Below are positions 1-9,160 of a stretch of 23,281 nt of DNA, in pieces. Origin of the DNA: an uncultured Clostridia bacterium (GTDB lineage Bacteria > Bacillota > Clostridia > Oscillospirales > Oscillospiraceae); the NCBI GenBank assembly GCA_945926565.1, contig CAMELY010000004.1:1-23281 (forward strand), written 5' to 3'. The notes below the pieces were generated by a model that ran no database searches, was not told the origin of the DNA, and worked only from the letters and a program-made list of their open reading frames with translations. Within the stretch, counting starts at the first letter, position 1. The number at the start of each line of letters is the position of its first letter. A program made the position numbers and the translations under genes.

Positions 1-1052
<1,052 letters not shown>

Positions 1053-1059
1053 CCCTTTC

Positions 1060-1096
1060 GGCATAGCGGATGCTTCCGCTATGCCTTTTCCCTTTT
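1060..1096 (+). terminator. Intrinsic terminator of lysS
   Basis: A perfect 11-bp stem (GGCATAGCGGA at 1060-1070 with TCCGCTATGCC at 1075-1085) closes a four-base TGCT loop. It is followed by TTTTCCCTTTTCT. It starts eight bases after the lysS stop codon. Confidence 0.9.
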
Positions 1097-1130
1097 CTGT
1101 CTCCCAACTTCTGCCGCGAGGTGACCTGCC

Positions 1131-1898
1131 GTGAAGCCAAAGATTGAAGTGATTACCAGCCGCTCCAACCCCCTCGTCACCCAGATCCGCCGTCTGGAAA
1201 AGGATCGGGCCTACCGCCGGGAGTCGGGGCTCTGCCTCTGCGACGGGACGAAGCTGTTCCAGGAGGCCCTGCGGTGGCAGGCCCCGGTCCGCACCGTCCT
1301 CTTCACCCCGGATCAGACCCCGGAGGAGCTCCCCGCCGGGGTCCGGGCGGTGCAGGTGCCGGAGAGCCTCATGTCCGCCCTCTCCCCCGCCAAGACTCCC
1401 CAGGGCGTCCTCTTTCTCTGCCGCCGGCCCCAGGCCGCTCTGCCCCAGGCCCTGACCGGGAGGCGGTATCTCATCCTGGACGGCCTCCAGGATCCGGGCA
1501 ACGTGGGCACCATCTGGCGCACTGCCGACGCCTTCGGGGCGGACGGCCTGTTTCTCACCCACCACTGCGCCGACCCCTGGCACTGGAAGACCATCCGGGC
1601 CACCATGGGGGCCGCCTTCCGGCTGCCGGTGTGGGAGGCAAATCCCGGGGAGATCGCCGCCCTACTGCAGGCGGGCAATATCCCCCTCTACGGCACCGCC
1701 CTCCGGGCGGACACCGCAGATCTGCGCAGCCATGATGGCGGCCCCGCCGCCGTGGTCATCGGCAGCGAGGGCCAGGGCATCTCGGAGGAGATGCTCTCCC
1801 TCTGCCGCCAGACCTGGAAGATTCCCATGGAAAGCAAGTGCGAGTCCCTCAACGCCGCCGCCGCTGCCGCCGTGGTGCTGTGGGAGCTCTACCGCTAA
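1131..1898 (+). CDS. SpoU/TrmH-family RNA 2'-O-methyltransferase
   Basis: The product (255 aa) is a SPOUT-fold methyltransferase that should move a methyl group from S-adenosylmethionine to a ribose 2'-OH in rRNA or tRNA. All three SpoU motifs are visible: LDGLQDPGNVGTIWRTADAF (about residues 117-135, with Asn124 and Arg130), VVIGSEGQGISEEM (208-221), and IPM..ESLNAAAAAAVVLW (231-251). The N-terminal 100 residues look like the substrate-binding domain of RlmB-like members (DGTKLFQEAL). The start is GTG, chosen because GAGGTG lies seven bases upstream and no ATG fits. The gene starts 78 bases after the lysS stop, past its terminator, and ends 16 bases before dprA. In many Firmicutes the homologue (ysgA) sits next to pheS instead. 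Target RNA and position cannot be told from sequence. Confidence 0.9.
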   Translation: MKPKIEVITSRSNPLVTQIRRLEKDRAYRRESGLCLCDGTKLFQEALRWQAPVRTVLFTPDQTPEELPAGVRAVQVPESLMSALSPAKTPQGVLFLCRRPQAALPQALTGRRYLILDGLQDPGNVGTIWRTADAFGADGLFLTHHCADPWHWKTIRATMGAAFRLPVWEANPGEIAALLQAGNIPLYGTALRADTADLRSHDGGPAAVVIGSEGQGISEEMLSLCRQTWKIPMESKCESLNAAAAAAVVLWELYR

Positions 1899-1914
1899 AG
1901 AGGAGGTGTTCTGA

Positions 1915-3210
1915 ATGCTGACCTCGGTCAAATACTGGCTGTGGCTCACCAGCCGGCTGGACCCGGCGGCGGCCTGGCAGGTCTTCTGTCACTTCGGCTC
2001 TCCGGAAAAGGCCTATTTCTCCGACCCCGGGGAGTACAGCCGGATTGAGGGCCTCTCGCCCCAGCAGCAGAAGCTGCTGGAGGACAAGTCGGTCACCTAT
2101 GCCGAGCAGATTCTGGCCCGCTGTGACAGCCGGAACATCCGCATCCTCACCTTCTCCGACACCGATTTTCCCGAGCGGCTACGGAATATTGAGGTGCCGC
2201 CCCTGGTACTCTATCTCCGGGGCCGGATGCTCCGGTTTGACGACCGGGCGGTGATCGCCATGGCGGGCACCCGCAAGGCCACCCTCTACGGCACCCAGAC
2301 CGCCTACACCTTCGCGAAGGAGCTGACCCGGGGCGGCGCTCTGGTAGCCACCGGCATTGTGGCCGGCTGCGACGCCAGCGCTCTCCAGGGCGCCCTGTCT
2401 GCCGGCGGGCCGCTGGTCTGCGTGGTGGCGGGCGGCGTGGATGTGCCCTATACGGACACCCCCGCCGGGCACAGTCTGCTGGAGGAGATCGCCGGCCGGG
2501 GCGCCGTCCTCAGCGAGGCCCCTCCGGGCACCGGTCACAAGGGCGCCCTCTTCCGCCGCCGGAACGCCATCCTCACCGGCCTGTCTGTGGGGCTGCTCTG
2601 CATTGAGGCGGGCAGCCGCAGCGGCACCCTGGGGGTGGCGGAGCTGGCCAACGAGCAGGGCAAGGAGGTCTTTGCCATCCCCGCCAATCTGGGGGCCAAG
2701 GCCTCCCTGGGCACCAACGATCTGCTGCGCCAGGGGCTGGCCCGGCCGGTGCTGACGGCAGAGGACATCCTCTCCCACTTCTCTTATCTCCTCCCCCGGG
2801 CCCAGGCGGCCCAGGCAGACTGCACCCGCTGGAGGCTGGTGCGCTGCCCCGCCGCGCCGGAAAAGCGGGCTCCCAAAGCCCAGCCGGAGCCGGAGTCCGC
2901 CCCTGCCGACCCCGCCCCGGACAAGGCTCCGTCCGCTTCCGTTTCGGAGATTTCTCCGGAAAAAAAGGTTGACACCGGCCGGGACAGCGGCTATATTGAA
3001 TTACTAGATGCCTCCGGCCGGTGGTCGGAGCAAGAGCGTACCCTGTTAAAGGCCCTGGTTCCCGGCCCCGCCACGGTGGAGACTTTGATCGCCGCAACCG
3101 GCAGTTCCGCCGGTCTGGTGGCCGCCACACTGACCATGCTGGCTGTGACCGGCGCCGTCCGGGAGCTGCCCGGTGGACGGTTCCAGCTGGTGCCGGAGGA
3201 GCTGGCCTGA
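1915..3210 (+). CDS. dprA: DNA-processing protein DprA (Smf)
   Basis: DprA binds incoming single-stranded DNA during transformation and loads RecA. The 431-aa product has an N-terminal helical region (1-70), a Rossmann-like core (about 70-290) and a C-terminal winged helix (about 365-428), joined by a Pro/Ala-rich linker near 300-360. Core motifs are recognisable but drifted: MAGTRKATLYG (116-126), ATGIVAGCDASALQGAL (145-161) where the usual form is SGxARGIDxxAHxGAL, FRRRNAILTGLS (213-224), EAGSRSGTLGVAELA (231-245), and AIPAN (254-258) in place of the more common VPG. AGGAGG sits seven bases before the ATG. It is followed by topA and trmFO, the smf-topA-gid order of Bacillus. Family assignment is firm. 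Whether the strain is competent is not shown. Confidence 0.95.
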   Translation: MLTSVKYWLWLTSRLDPAAAWQVFCHFGSPEKAYFSDPGEYSRIEGLSPQQQKLLEDKSVTYAEQILARCDSRNIRILTFSDTDFPERLRNIEVPPLVLYLRGRMLRFDDRAVIAMAGTRKATLYGTQTAYTFAKELTRGGALVATGIVAGCDASALQGALSAGGPLVCVVAGGVDVPYTDTPAGHSLLEEIAGRGAVLSEAPPGTGHKGALFRRRNAILTGLSVGLLCIEAGSRSGTLGVAELANEQGKEVFAIPANLGAKASLGTNDLLRQGLARPVLTAEDILSHFSYLLPRAQAAQADCTRWRLVRCPAAPEKRAPKAQPEPESAPADPAPDKAPSASVSEISPEKKVDTGRDSGYIELLDASGRWSEQERTLLKALVPGPATVETLIAATGSSAGLVAATLTMLAVTGAVRELPGGRFQLVPEELA

Positions 3211-3252
3211 CAGGAAAACAGAAATCAGCAAGCTATCGGAGGCTTTCCAAGT

Positions 3253-5673
3253 ATGGCGAAAACCGATTTGGTGATTGTAGAGTCCCCCGCCAAGGCGAAG
3301 ACCATTGGCAAATATTTAGGCCCGGGCTACCAGGTGAAGGCCTCCATGGGCCACATCCGGGATCTGCCCAAGAGCAAGCTGGGGGTGGACATTCCCGCCG
3401 GCTTTGTCCCGGATTACCAGCCGATTAAAGGTAAGGAAGAGACGATTGACGAGCTGACCCGGGCCGCGAAAAAGAGCGGCAAGGTCTATCTCGCCACCGA
3501 CCCGGATCGCGAGGGCGAGGCCATCTCCTGGCACCTCAAGGAGCTGCTGGGCATTCCCGACGACAAGACCTACCGGGTCACCTTTAATGAGATCACCAAA
3601 AAGGTGGTCAACGACTCCATCCAGCATCCCCGGGCCATCGACCAGGATCTGGTGGACGCCCAGCAGGCCCGGCGCATTCTCGACCGCATCGTGGGCTATC
3701 AGCTCTCCCCCCTGCTCTGGCGGAAGATCCGCCGGGGCCTCTCCGCCGGCCGTGTCCAGTCGGTGGCCACCCGGCTGGTGGTGGATCGGGAGAACGAGAT
3801 CCGGGCCTTTGTCCCCCAGGAGTACTGGTCCATCGACGTGACCCTGAACCGGATTGCCCCCCGCATCGGTCAGTTCAAGGCCCATTACCACGGCGAGGGC
3901 AAGAAAAAGGCGGAGCTGGGCAGCGAGGAGGAGGTCAACCGCATTCTGGAGGATATCCGGGTGCAGCCCTTTGTGGTCTCCGCCGTCAACCGCAAGGAGA
4001 AGCAGCGCCAGCCGGCGCCCCCCTTCACCACCTCCACCCTCCAGCAGGAGGCCAGCCGCAAGCTGAACATGACTCCCCGCCGCACCATGTCCATCGCCCA
4101 GCAGCTCTATGAGGGCGTGGACATCGAGGGCGAGGGCACTGTGGGTCTGATCACCTATATGCGTACCGACTCCCTGCGCCTCTCCGACGAGGCGGTGGAG
4201 GCCGCCCGCTCCTTCCTCTCCGCCCGGTACGGCAAGGAATACGTCCCCGCCCAGCCCCGGGTCTATAAGACCAAGGCCGGGGCCCAGGACGCCCACGAGG
4301 CCATCCGTCCTACCAACGTGGCCCTCACCCCGGAGGCAGTCCGGGGCAGCCTGACGGCGGAGCAGCTGCGGTTGTACAAGCTGATCTGGAGCCGTTTTCT
4401 GGCCTGCCAGATGTCCAACGCCGTCTTTGACAGCGTCTCCATCGACGTGCTCTCCGGCACCCACCTGTTCCGGGCCACCCACTCCGCCCTCAAGTTCTCC
4501 GGCTTTACCGCCGTGTATGTGGAGGGCAAGGACGAGGGGGAGGAGGCCATGGGCTCTCCCCTGCCCGACCTCCAGGAGAACGAGGAGGTCAAGCTGGCGG
4601 ACACGGACAAGGCCCAGCACTTTACTCAGCCTCCCGCCCGGTTCACCGAGGCCGCCCTCATCAAGCTGCTGGAGGAGAAGGGCATTGGCCGTCCCTCTAC
4701 CTACGCTCCCACCGTGTCCACCATTCTGGATCGGGAGTATGTGGTAAAAGAGGGCAAGGCCCTGCGTCCCACCCCCCTGGGCGAGGTGGTCAACGGGCTG
4801 ATGATGGATAAATTCACCGACATTGTGGATCCCGCCTTCACCGCCAAGATGGAGGAGAGCCTGGACAGCGTGGAGGCCGGCCGGGAGTACTGGAAGGACG
4901 TGCTGGCCAAGTTCTACGGCAGCTTTTCCGCCGAGCTGGAGAAGGCGGAGCAGGAGCTGGACGGAGAGCGGATTAAGGTGCCGGACGAGGAGTCCGACGA
5001 GGTCTGCGACGTCTGCGGCCGCAAGATGGTGATCAAATCGGGCCGGTTCGGCCGGTTTTTGGCCTGTCCCGGCTATCCGGAGTGCACCTTTACCAAGCCG
5101 CTGGTCATCGAGATGCCGGGCAAGTGCCCCAAGTGCGGCAGCCGGATTCTGAAAAAGACCAGCCGCAACGGCTACACCTACTACGGCTGCGAGCGCAACC
5201 GGGTGGTCTCGGGGGAGCCCTGCGACTTTATGACCTGGGATGTGCCGGTGAAGGAGAACTGCCCGGTCTGCGGACAGACCATGTTCAAGCTCTCCGGCCG
5301 GGGCTTCAAAAAGCCCTTCTGCATCAATGAGAAGTGCCCCAACTTCCTCCCGGAGGATCAGCGGGGCTACCGCAAGAAAAAGACCGAGACCCAGGAGGGG
5401 ACGGCGGACGCCGCCCAGGGTCAGGCTCCGGAGACGGAGGACAAGAAGGTCCCCGCCTCTAAGGGCCGGAAGGCCGCGGCCAAAAAGCCCGCCGCCAAGA
5501 CTCCCGCCAAGGGCAAGGCCGCGTCCAAGAGCAAGGCGGCCCCGAAAAAGGCGGCGGACAAGCCCAAGCGGGAGCGGACGCCCGCCCAGATCGCCGCCTT
5601 TGAAAAGGCCCGGGCCGCTCTGGCCGCCAAGAAGGCCGCGGAACAGGCGGCAAAAGAAGGAGGCAACGGCTGA
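3253..5673 (+). CDS. topA: DNA topoisomerase I (type IA) with a Lys/Ala-rich tail
   Basis: Type IA topoisomerase that relaxes negative supercoils by nicking one strand through a tyrosine-DNA bond. The 806-aa product has an N-terminal Toprim domain (Glu10 in [11 protein letters not shown]; Asp83 and Asp85 in [10 protein letters not shown]), the active-site Tyr302 in [10 protein letters not shown], and three C4-type zinc ribbons beginning near residues 585 (CDVCGRK), 625 (CPKCGSR) and 670 (CPVCGQT). From about residue 707 to the end runs a 100-residue Lys/Ala/Pro-rich tail of low complexity, which is additional to the conserved part. GGAGG precedes the ATG by ten bases. It lies 42 bases after dprA and overlaps trmFO by one base (TGATG), so the two are probably translationally coupled. 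Confidence 0.97.
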   Translation: MAKTDLVIVESPAKAKTIGKYLGPGYQVKASMGHIRDLPKSKLGVDIPAGFVPDYQPIKGKEETIDELTRAAKKSGKVYLATDPDREGEAISWHLKELLGIPDDKTYRVTFNEITKKVVNDSIQHPRAIDQDLVDAQQARRILDRIVGYQLSPLLWRKIRRGLSAGRVQSVATRLVVDRENEIRAFVPQEYWSIDVTLNRIAPRIGQFKAHYHGEGKKKAELGSEEEVNRILEDIRVQPFVVSAVNRKEKQRQPAPPFTTSTLQQEASRKLNMTPRRTMSIAQQLYEGVDIEGEGTVGLITYMRTDSLRLSDEAVEAARSFLSARYGKEYVPAQPRVYKTKAGAQDAHEAIRPTNVALTPEAVRGSLTAEQLRLYKLIWSRFLACQMSNAVFDSVSIDVLSGTHLFRATHSALKFSGFTAVYVEGKDEGEEAMGSPLPDLQENEEVKLADTDKAQHFTQPPARFTEAALIKLLEEKGIGRPSTYAPTVSTILDREYVVKEGKALRPTPLGEVVNGLMMDKFTDIVDPAFTAKMEESLDSVEAGREYWKDVLAKFYGSFSAELEKAEQELDGERIKVPDEESDEVCDVCGRKMVIKSGRFGRFLACPGYPECTFTKPLVIEMPGKCPKCGSRILKKTSRNGYTYYGCERNRVVSGEPCDFMTWDVPVKENCPVCGQTMFKLSGRGFKKPFCINEKCPNFLPEDQRGYRKKKTETQEGTADAAQGQAPETEDKKVPASKGRKAAAKKPAAKTPAKGKAASKSKAAPKKAADKPKRERTPAQIAAFEKARAALAAKKAAEQAAKEGGNG

Positions 5674-6977
5674 TGCAACCTGTCACCGTCATCGGCGCGG
5701 GCCTGGCCGGCTGCGAGGCCGCCTGGCAGCTGGCCCAGCGGGGCATTCCCGTCACCCTCTACGAGATGAAGCCCGCCAAGCGCACCCCCGCCCATCAGAG
5801 CGACGACTTCGCTGAGCTGGTCTGCTCCAACTCTCTGCGGGCCAACAATGTGGAAAACGCCGTGGGCCTGCTGAAAGAGGAGATGCGGCGGTGCGGCTCC
5901 CTGATTCTGGCCTGCGCTGACCGGCATCAGGTGCCGGCAGGAGGCGCCCTGGCGGTGGATCGCTACGGCTTTTCCGGGGCGGTCACCCAGGCCATCCGGG
6001 CGCATCCCCTCATCACGGTGGTGGAGCGGGAGCTGACAGAGCTTCCGGAGGAGGGCCAGGTGATCATCGCCTCCGGCCCTCTCACCTCGGAGCCCCTGGC
6101 GAAGGAGATCACCCGCCGGTTCCCCGGCCGCAACGACCTCCACTTCTTTGACGCTGTGGCTCCCCTGGTCAGCTTTGAGAGCATTGACATGGACAAGGCC
6201 TGGTTTGGCTCCCGGTACGACAAGGGGACAGCGGACTACATCAACTGCCCCATGACCCGGGAGGAATACGACGCTTTCTGGACAGAGCTCTGCTCCGCCC
6301 GGGAGGCCCAGCTCCACGGCTTTGAGGACAGCAGCGTCTTTGAGGGCTGCATGCCGGTGGAGGTCATGGCCCGCCGGGGCCACGACACTCTGTGCTACGG
6401 GCCCCTCAAGCCGGTGGGCCTGGTGGATCCCCGGCGGCCGGACTTCCGGCCCTATGCCGTGGTGCAGCTGCGTAAGGACAACGCCCTGGGCACCGTCTAC
6501 AACATTGTGGGCTTCCAGACCCACCTGGCCTGGCCGGAGCAGAAGCGGGTCTTCTCTATGATCCCCGGCCTGGAGCAGGCGGAGTTTGTCCGCTACGGCG
6601 TCATGCACCGGAACACCTATCTGGACTCCCCCGGTCTACTCAACCACTACTATCAGGTGATCGACCAGCCCCGGCTCACCTTTGCCGGGCAGATCACCGG
6701 CGTGGAGGGCTATGTGGAGTCCGCCGCCTCCGGTCTGGTGGCTGGGGTGGAGCTGGCGCACCGGGTGCTGGGTCTGCCGCCGGTGGACTTTCCCCGGGAG
6801 ACCGCTCTGGGTGCCCTGGCCCACTATGTCAGCGACACCAGCGTCACCGACTTCCAGCCCATGAATGTGAATTTCGGCATTATTCCGCCCCTGGGCTACC
6901 GGGTCAAGGGCAAGCGGAACAAAAACGCCGTCCTGGCCCAGCGGAGTCTGGAGCTTTTGGCGGGGTTGACGCTATGA
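5673..6977 (+). CDS. trmFO: tRNA (uracil-54-C5)-methyltransferase, folate/FAD-dependent
   Basis: TrmFO makes ribothymidine at tRNA position 54 using methylene-tetrahydrofolate and reduced FAD, not S-adenosylmethionine. The 434-aa product begins with the FAD-binding GAGLAG motif (8-13). Both conserved cysteines of the family are present: Cys51 in ELVCSNSLR and Cys226 in [12 protein letters not shown], matching the spacing of the catalytic pair in the Bacillus enzyme. The C-terminus carries [18 protein letters not shown] and [10 protein letters not shown], also typical. The start ATG overlaps the topA stop by one base, with AGGAGG eleven bases upstream inside topA. In Bacillus the next genes are xerC/codV, hslVU and codY; here non-coding repeats follow instead. 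Confidence 0.97.
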   Translation: MQPVTVIGAGLAGCEAAWQLAQRGIPVTLYEMKPAKRTPAHQSDDFAELVCSNSLRANNVENAVGLLKEEMRRCGSLILACADRHQVPAGGALAVDRYGFSGAVTQAIRAHPLITVVERELTELPEEGQVIIASGPLTSEPLAKEITRRFPGRNDLHFFDAVAPLVSFESIDMDKAWFGSRYDKGTADYINCPMTREEYDAFWTELCSAREAQLHGFEDSSVFEGCMPVEVMARRGHDTLCYGPLKPVGLVDPRRPDFRPYAVVQLRKDNALGTVYNIVGFQTHLAWPEQKRVFSMIPGLEQAEFVRYGVMHRNTYLDSPGLLNHYYQVIDQPRLTFAGQITGVEGYVESAASGLVAGVELAHRVLGLPPVDFPRETALGALAHYVSDTSVTDFQPMNVNFGIIPPLGYRVKGKRNKNAVLAQRSLELLAGLTL

Positions 6978-6979
6978 AT

Positions 6980-7071
6980 GGCTCCCTCTCCGAGGGTGGC
7001 CCAGGCCAGCTTCTCTTGCCCCTGCGGGGCAATTCACCTTCAGCTGTCGCCGCAAGGCGACTGAGGGAGCC
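6980..7071. repeat. 92-bp element with terminal inverted repeats and inner hairpins
   Basis: The stretch is bounded by GGCTCCCTC (6980-6988) and its exact complement GAGGGAGCC (7063-7071). Inside are further hairpins: CCCTC/GAGGG (6984-6988 with 6992-6996), TTGCCCC-TGC-GGGGCAA (7016-7032), and GTCGCC-GCAA-GGCGAC (7046-7061, a GNRA-type loop). It begins two bases after the trmFO stop. The nested arrangement looks like a small mobile or REP-type intergenic repeat. From memory, similar GGCTCCCTC-type elements are common in clostridial gut genomes, but I could not check copy number. Confidence 0.6.
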
Positions 7072-7104
7072 GCCCCCGGCGCAAGCTGTACCCATGCAGA
7101 ATGT

Positions 7105-7133
7105 TTGACGTCAACCGACAGGAGTTCTTTATT
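7105..7133 (+). promoter_or_regulatory. Possible sigma-A promoter for plsX-rnc
   Basis: TTGACG (7105-7110), a 17-base spacer, and TTTATT (7128-7133) match the consensus 5/6 and 4/6. It lies about 250 bases before plsX, between two repeat elements, so the transcript would carry a long structured leader. The -10 is weak, so this is tentative. Confidence 0.3.
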
Positions 7134-7171
7134 CGATCAGCTCTGGCAATCAATGCGTGTTGGCGCGGGGC

Positions 7172-7222
7172 GCACTCCTTCCGTCACGGCTTCGCCGTGC
7201 CACCTCCCTCAGAGAGGGAGGC
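7172..7222. repeat. Second intergenic hairpin repeat (CTCCTTCCGTCACGG type)
   Basis: Two hairpins lie side by side: CACGGC-TTC-GCCGTG (7185-7199) and CCTCCCTC-AGA-GAGGGAGG (7203-7221). The CCTCCCTC stem resembles the ends of the 92-bp element to its left, suggesting related repeat families. From memory, this motif is scattered between genes in Faecalibacterium-like genomes. That is recollection, not a search result. Confidence 0.55.
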
Positions 7223-7250
7223 TTGGGCGGGTGCTTCGCTTCGGCCTTGC

Positions 7251-7278
7251 AAGGTTTGGCGTCTGCCTTCCAGACCTT
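7251..7278. repeat. Hairpin AAGGTTTGG/CCAGACCTT in the trmFO-plsX gap
   Basis: A nine-position stem with one G-T pair (7251-7259 with 7270-7278) encloses a ten-base loop. It has no following T-run, so it is not an obvious terminator. It belongs to the same hairpin-dense gap. Confidence 0.4.
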
Positions 7279-7291
7279 ATTCCCCGTAAGA

Positions 7292-7332
7292 CAGCGATAG
7301 CCTCCGGTCACTCCTGGCCGCAGGCTATGGCT
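7292..7332. repeat. Imperfect inverted repeat just upstream of plsX
   Basis: Bases 7292-7307 pair with 7317-7332 with two mismatches; the core arms are ATAGCCT (7297-7303) and AGGCTAT (7322-7328). The hairpin ends about 36 bases before the plsX ribosome site. It could be a repeat-element end, an attenuator-like structure, or simply the last unit of the repeat patch. An AT-rich stretch (ATTTATTTTTTACC) follows from 7351. Confidence 0.45.
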
Positions 7333-7382
7333 GCCCTACCTGACGAAACCAATTTATTTTTTACCATAAAGGAGGACAACCA

Positions 7383-8414
7383 ATGAGAATTATCATCGAC
7401 GCAATGGGCGGTGATCTGGCCCCCCGGGAGCCGATCCGGGGCGCCATTATGGCCCGGAATGAGTTCGGCTGCGACATCACCCTGGTGGGCCAGGAGCCGG
7501 TCATCCGCAAGGTGCTGGAGCAGGACGGCATCGGCCAGCTGCCCCCCGGCATTGATATTGTCAACGCCACTCAGGTCATTGAGATCTGCGACAACCCCTC
7601 CACCGCCTGGCATGAAAAGAAGGACTCCTCCATGTCCGTGGGCCTGCGGATGCTCAAGGAGGGCAAGGGAGACGCCTTTATCTCCGCCGGCAGCACCGGC
7701 GCCCTGCTCTCCGCCGGCACCCTGATCGTCCGGCGCATCCCCGGCATCCGCCGGGCGGCGGTGGCCCCCATTGTCCCCACCGGGGCGGGTGGCGCCGTCC
7801 TCATCGACGCCGGCGCCAACGCCGAGTGCACACCGGAGTATATGTGCCAGTTCGCCCTCATGGGCTCCTTCTACGCTGAGCGGGTACTGGGCCGGAAGAA
7901 TGCCAAGGTGGGCCTGCTCAACATCGGCGCGGAGCCCAGCAAGGGCAGCGAGCTGTATAAGCAGGTGCATGCCATGCTGACCCGGGCCGGCGAGGCGGGC
8001 CAGCTCAACTTTGTGGGCAATGTGGAGCCCACCAGCCTGTCCAGCGAGGACGCCTGCGATGTCATTGTGGCCGATGGCTTTGTGGGCAACATCCTGCTCA
8101 AGGCCATGGAGGGCACCGCCTCCTTCCTGGTCAAGGGCCTGAAGCAGGTGTTCACCACCAACGCCAAGACCAAGATGGGCTACCTCATGATCAAGGGCAG
8201 CATGGGCGGTTTCAAAAAGATGATCGACAGCCGGGAGACCGGCGGCACCGCCCTGCTGGGCCTGCGCAAGCCGGTCTTCAAGGCCCACGGCTCCTCCGAC
8301 GCCTACGCCATGTGCCACGCGGTGGGCAAAGCGGTGGATTTCGTCAACGCCGGTATCGTGGACGCCATCGCCGGGCATGTGGACAGCCTCCAGCTCACAG
8401 CGGAGGAGAAATAA
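7383..8414 (+). CDS. plsX: Phosphate acyltransferase PlsX
   Basis: PlsX converts acyl-ACP and phosphate to acyl-phosphate, which PlsY then uses to acylate glycerol-3-phosphate in the first step of phospholipid synthesis; it is a peripheral membrane enzyme. The 343-aa length is typical. The N-terminus MRIIIDAMGGDLAP is the family signature, with FISAGSTGALL, LLNIGAEPSKGSELYK and DVIVADGFVGNILLKAMEG further on. A strong AAAGGAGG lies seven bases before the ATG. rnc follows after four bases, so they are co-transcribed. The usual plsX partners (fapR or rpmF before, fabD/fabG/acpP after) are absent here. Confidence 0.97.
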   Translation: MRIIIDAMGGDLAPREPIRGAIMARNEFGCDITLVGQEPVIRKVLEQDGIGQLPPGIDIVNATQVIEICDNPSTAWHEKKDSSMSVGLRMLKEGKGDAFISAGSTGALLSAGTLIVRRIPGIRRAAVAPIVPTGAGGAVLIDAGANAECTPEYMCQFALMGSFYAERVLGRKNAKVGLLNIGAEPSKGSELYKQVHAMLTRAGEAGQLNFVGNVEPTSLSSEDACDVIVADGFVGNILLKAMEGTASFLVKGLKQVFTTNAKTKMGYLMIKGSMGGFKKMIDSRETGGTALLGLRKPVFKAHGSSDAYAMCHAVGKAVDFVNAGIVDAIAGHVDSLQLTAEEK

Positions 8415-8418
8415 TTCT

Positions 8419-9096
8419 ATGAAGACACTGGAAGAAAAGCTGGGCTACCGGTTTCAGGACCGGTCCCTGCTGGAAAACGCTCTGACCCACAGCTCCTACG
8501 CCAATGAGCATCACGCCGGGCGCACCCAGAGCAATGAGCGGCTGGAGTTTTTGGGAGATTCCGTGCTGGGCATGGTGGTGGCGGACTACCTCTACCGCAA
8601 CTTTCCCGCCCTGCCGGAGGGCGATCTGACCCGGATGCGGGCCAGCCTGGTCTGTGAGGGCAATCTGGTGGTGGTGGCCGGCCTCTGGGATCTGGGCTCC
8701 TACCTCAAGCTGGGCAAGGGCGAAGAGAGCTGCGGGGGCCGGGAGCGGCCCTCCATCCGGGCGGACGCCGTGGAGGCGGTGCTGGCTGCCGTCTATCTGG
8801 ACGGCGGCATTGCCCAGGCCCGGCGGATCATTCAGAAGTTCATCCTGGACAATATGGCCCAGGTGAATCAGTCCGGCAAGGACTTCAAGACCGCCCTTCA
8901 GGAGTTCGTCCAGCGCAGGAGCGGCCAGGTGCTGACCTATCACCTGATCGGCCAGTCCGGCCCCGACCATGCCAAGACCTTCGAGATGGAGGTGCAGCTC
9001 AACGGCACTCCGGTGGGCACCGGCAAGGGCCGGAGCAAAAAGGACGCGGAGCAGGCTGCCGCCCACGCGGCCCTCACCGCCCTCTCCGGAAAATAA
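8419..9096 (+). CDS. rnc: Ribonuclease III
   Basis: RNase III cuts double-stranded RNA in rRNA and mRNA processing. The 225-aa product has the signature NERLEFLGDSVLG with metal-binding Glu40, Glu43 and Asp47, plus Asp116 and Glu119 in RADAVEAVLAAVYLDGG; spacing matches the E. coli catalytic set. A double-stranded-RNA-binding domain fills the C-terminus (about 151-223), ending in KGRSKKDAEQAAAHAAL. I chose the ATG at 8419: it begins the standard MKTLEEKLGYRF start and has GGAGGA upstream, inside the plsX end. An in-frame start at 8377 would overlap plsX and add unrelated residues. smc and ftsY, frequent downstream partners, are absent; the gene ends at a bidirectional terminator. Confidence 0.96.
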   Translation: MKTLEEKLGYRFQDRSLLENALTHSSYANEHHAGRTQSNERLEFLGDSVLGMVVADYLYRNFPALPEGDLTRMRASLVCEGNLVVVAGLWDLGSYLKLGKGEESCGGRERPSIRADAVEAVLAAVYLDGGIAQARRIIQKFILDNMAQVNQSGKDFKTALQEFVQRRSGQVLTYHLIGQSGPDHAKTFEMEVQLNGTPVGTGKGRSKKDAEQAAAHAALTALSGK

Positions 9097-9109
9097 AGAA
9101 TCGGACCGC

Positions 9110-9158
9110 AAAAAAGACCGGTCTGCAGGAACAGTCCCGCAGACCGGTCTTTCGTTTT
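9110..9158. terminator. Bidirectional terminator between rnc and the dehydratase gene
   Basis: A perfect 14-bp stem (AAAGACCGGTCTGC at 9113-9126 with its complement at 9139-9152) encloses a 12-base loop. T-rich sequence follows on the plus strand (CGTTTTGCTT), and the A-run at 9110-9115 gives a T-run on the minus strand. It lies between two convergent genes and can serve both. Confidence 0.9.
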
Positions 9159-9160
9159 GC

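Noticed and set aside
3316..4620. Long open frame on the minus strand inside topA (434 codons)
   Set aside because: It lies wholly opposite a certain topoisomerase gene, is Gly/Leu/His-rich with no domain, and is expected from GC-rich third positions.
5421..6608. 395-codon minus-strand frame across the topA end and trmFO
   Set aside because: Antisense to two well-supported genes; composition mirrors their codon use.
6980..7332. CRISPR array or tRNA in the hairpin-rich gap
   Set aside because: Units differ in sequence and spacing, with no direct repeats separated by equal spacers; no tRNA arms or CCA end.
7292..7360. Terminator or riboswitch before plsX
   Set aside because: The hairpin at 7292-7332 is imperfect and the T-rich stretch starts 18 bases after it; no known riboswitch core is recognisable.
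7101..7386. Two short plus-strand frames in the trmFO-plsX gap
   Set aside because: They run through the hairpin repeats, have no ribosome site and no family resemblance.
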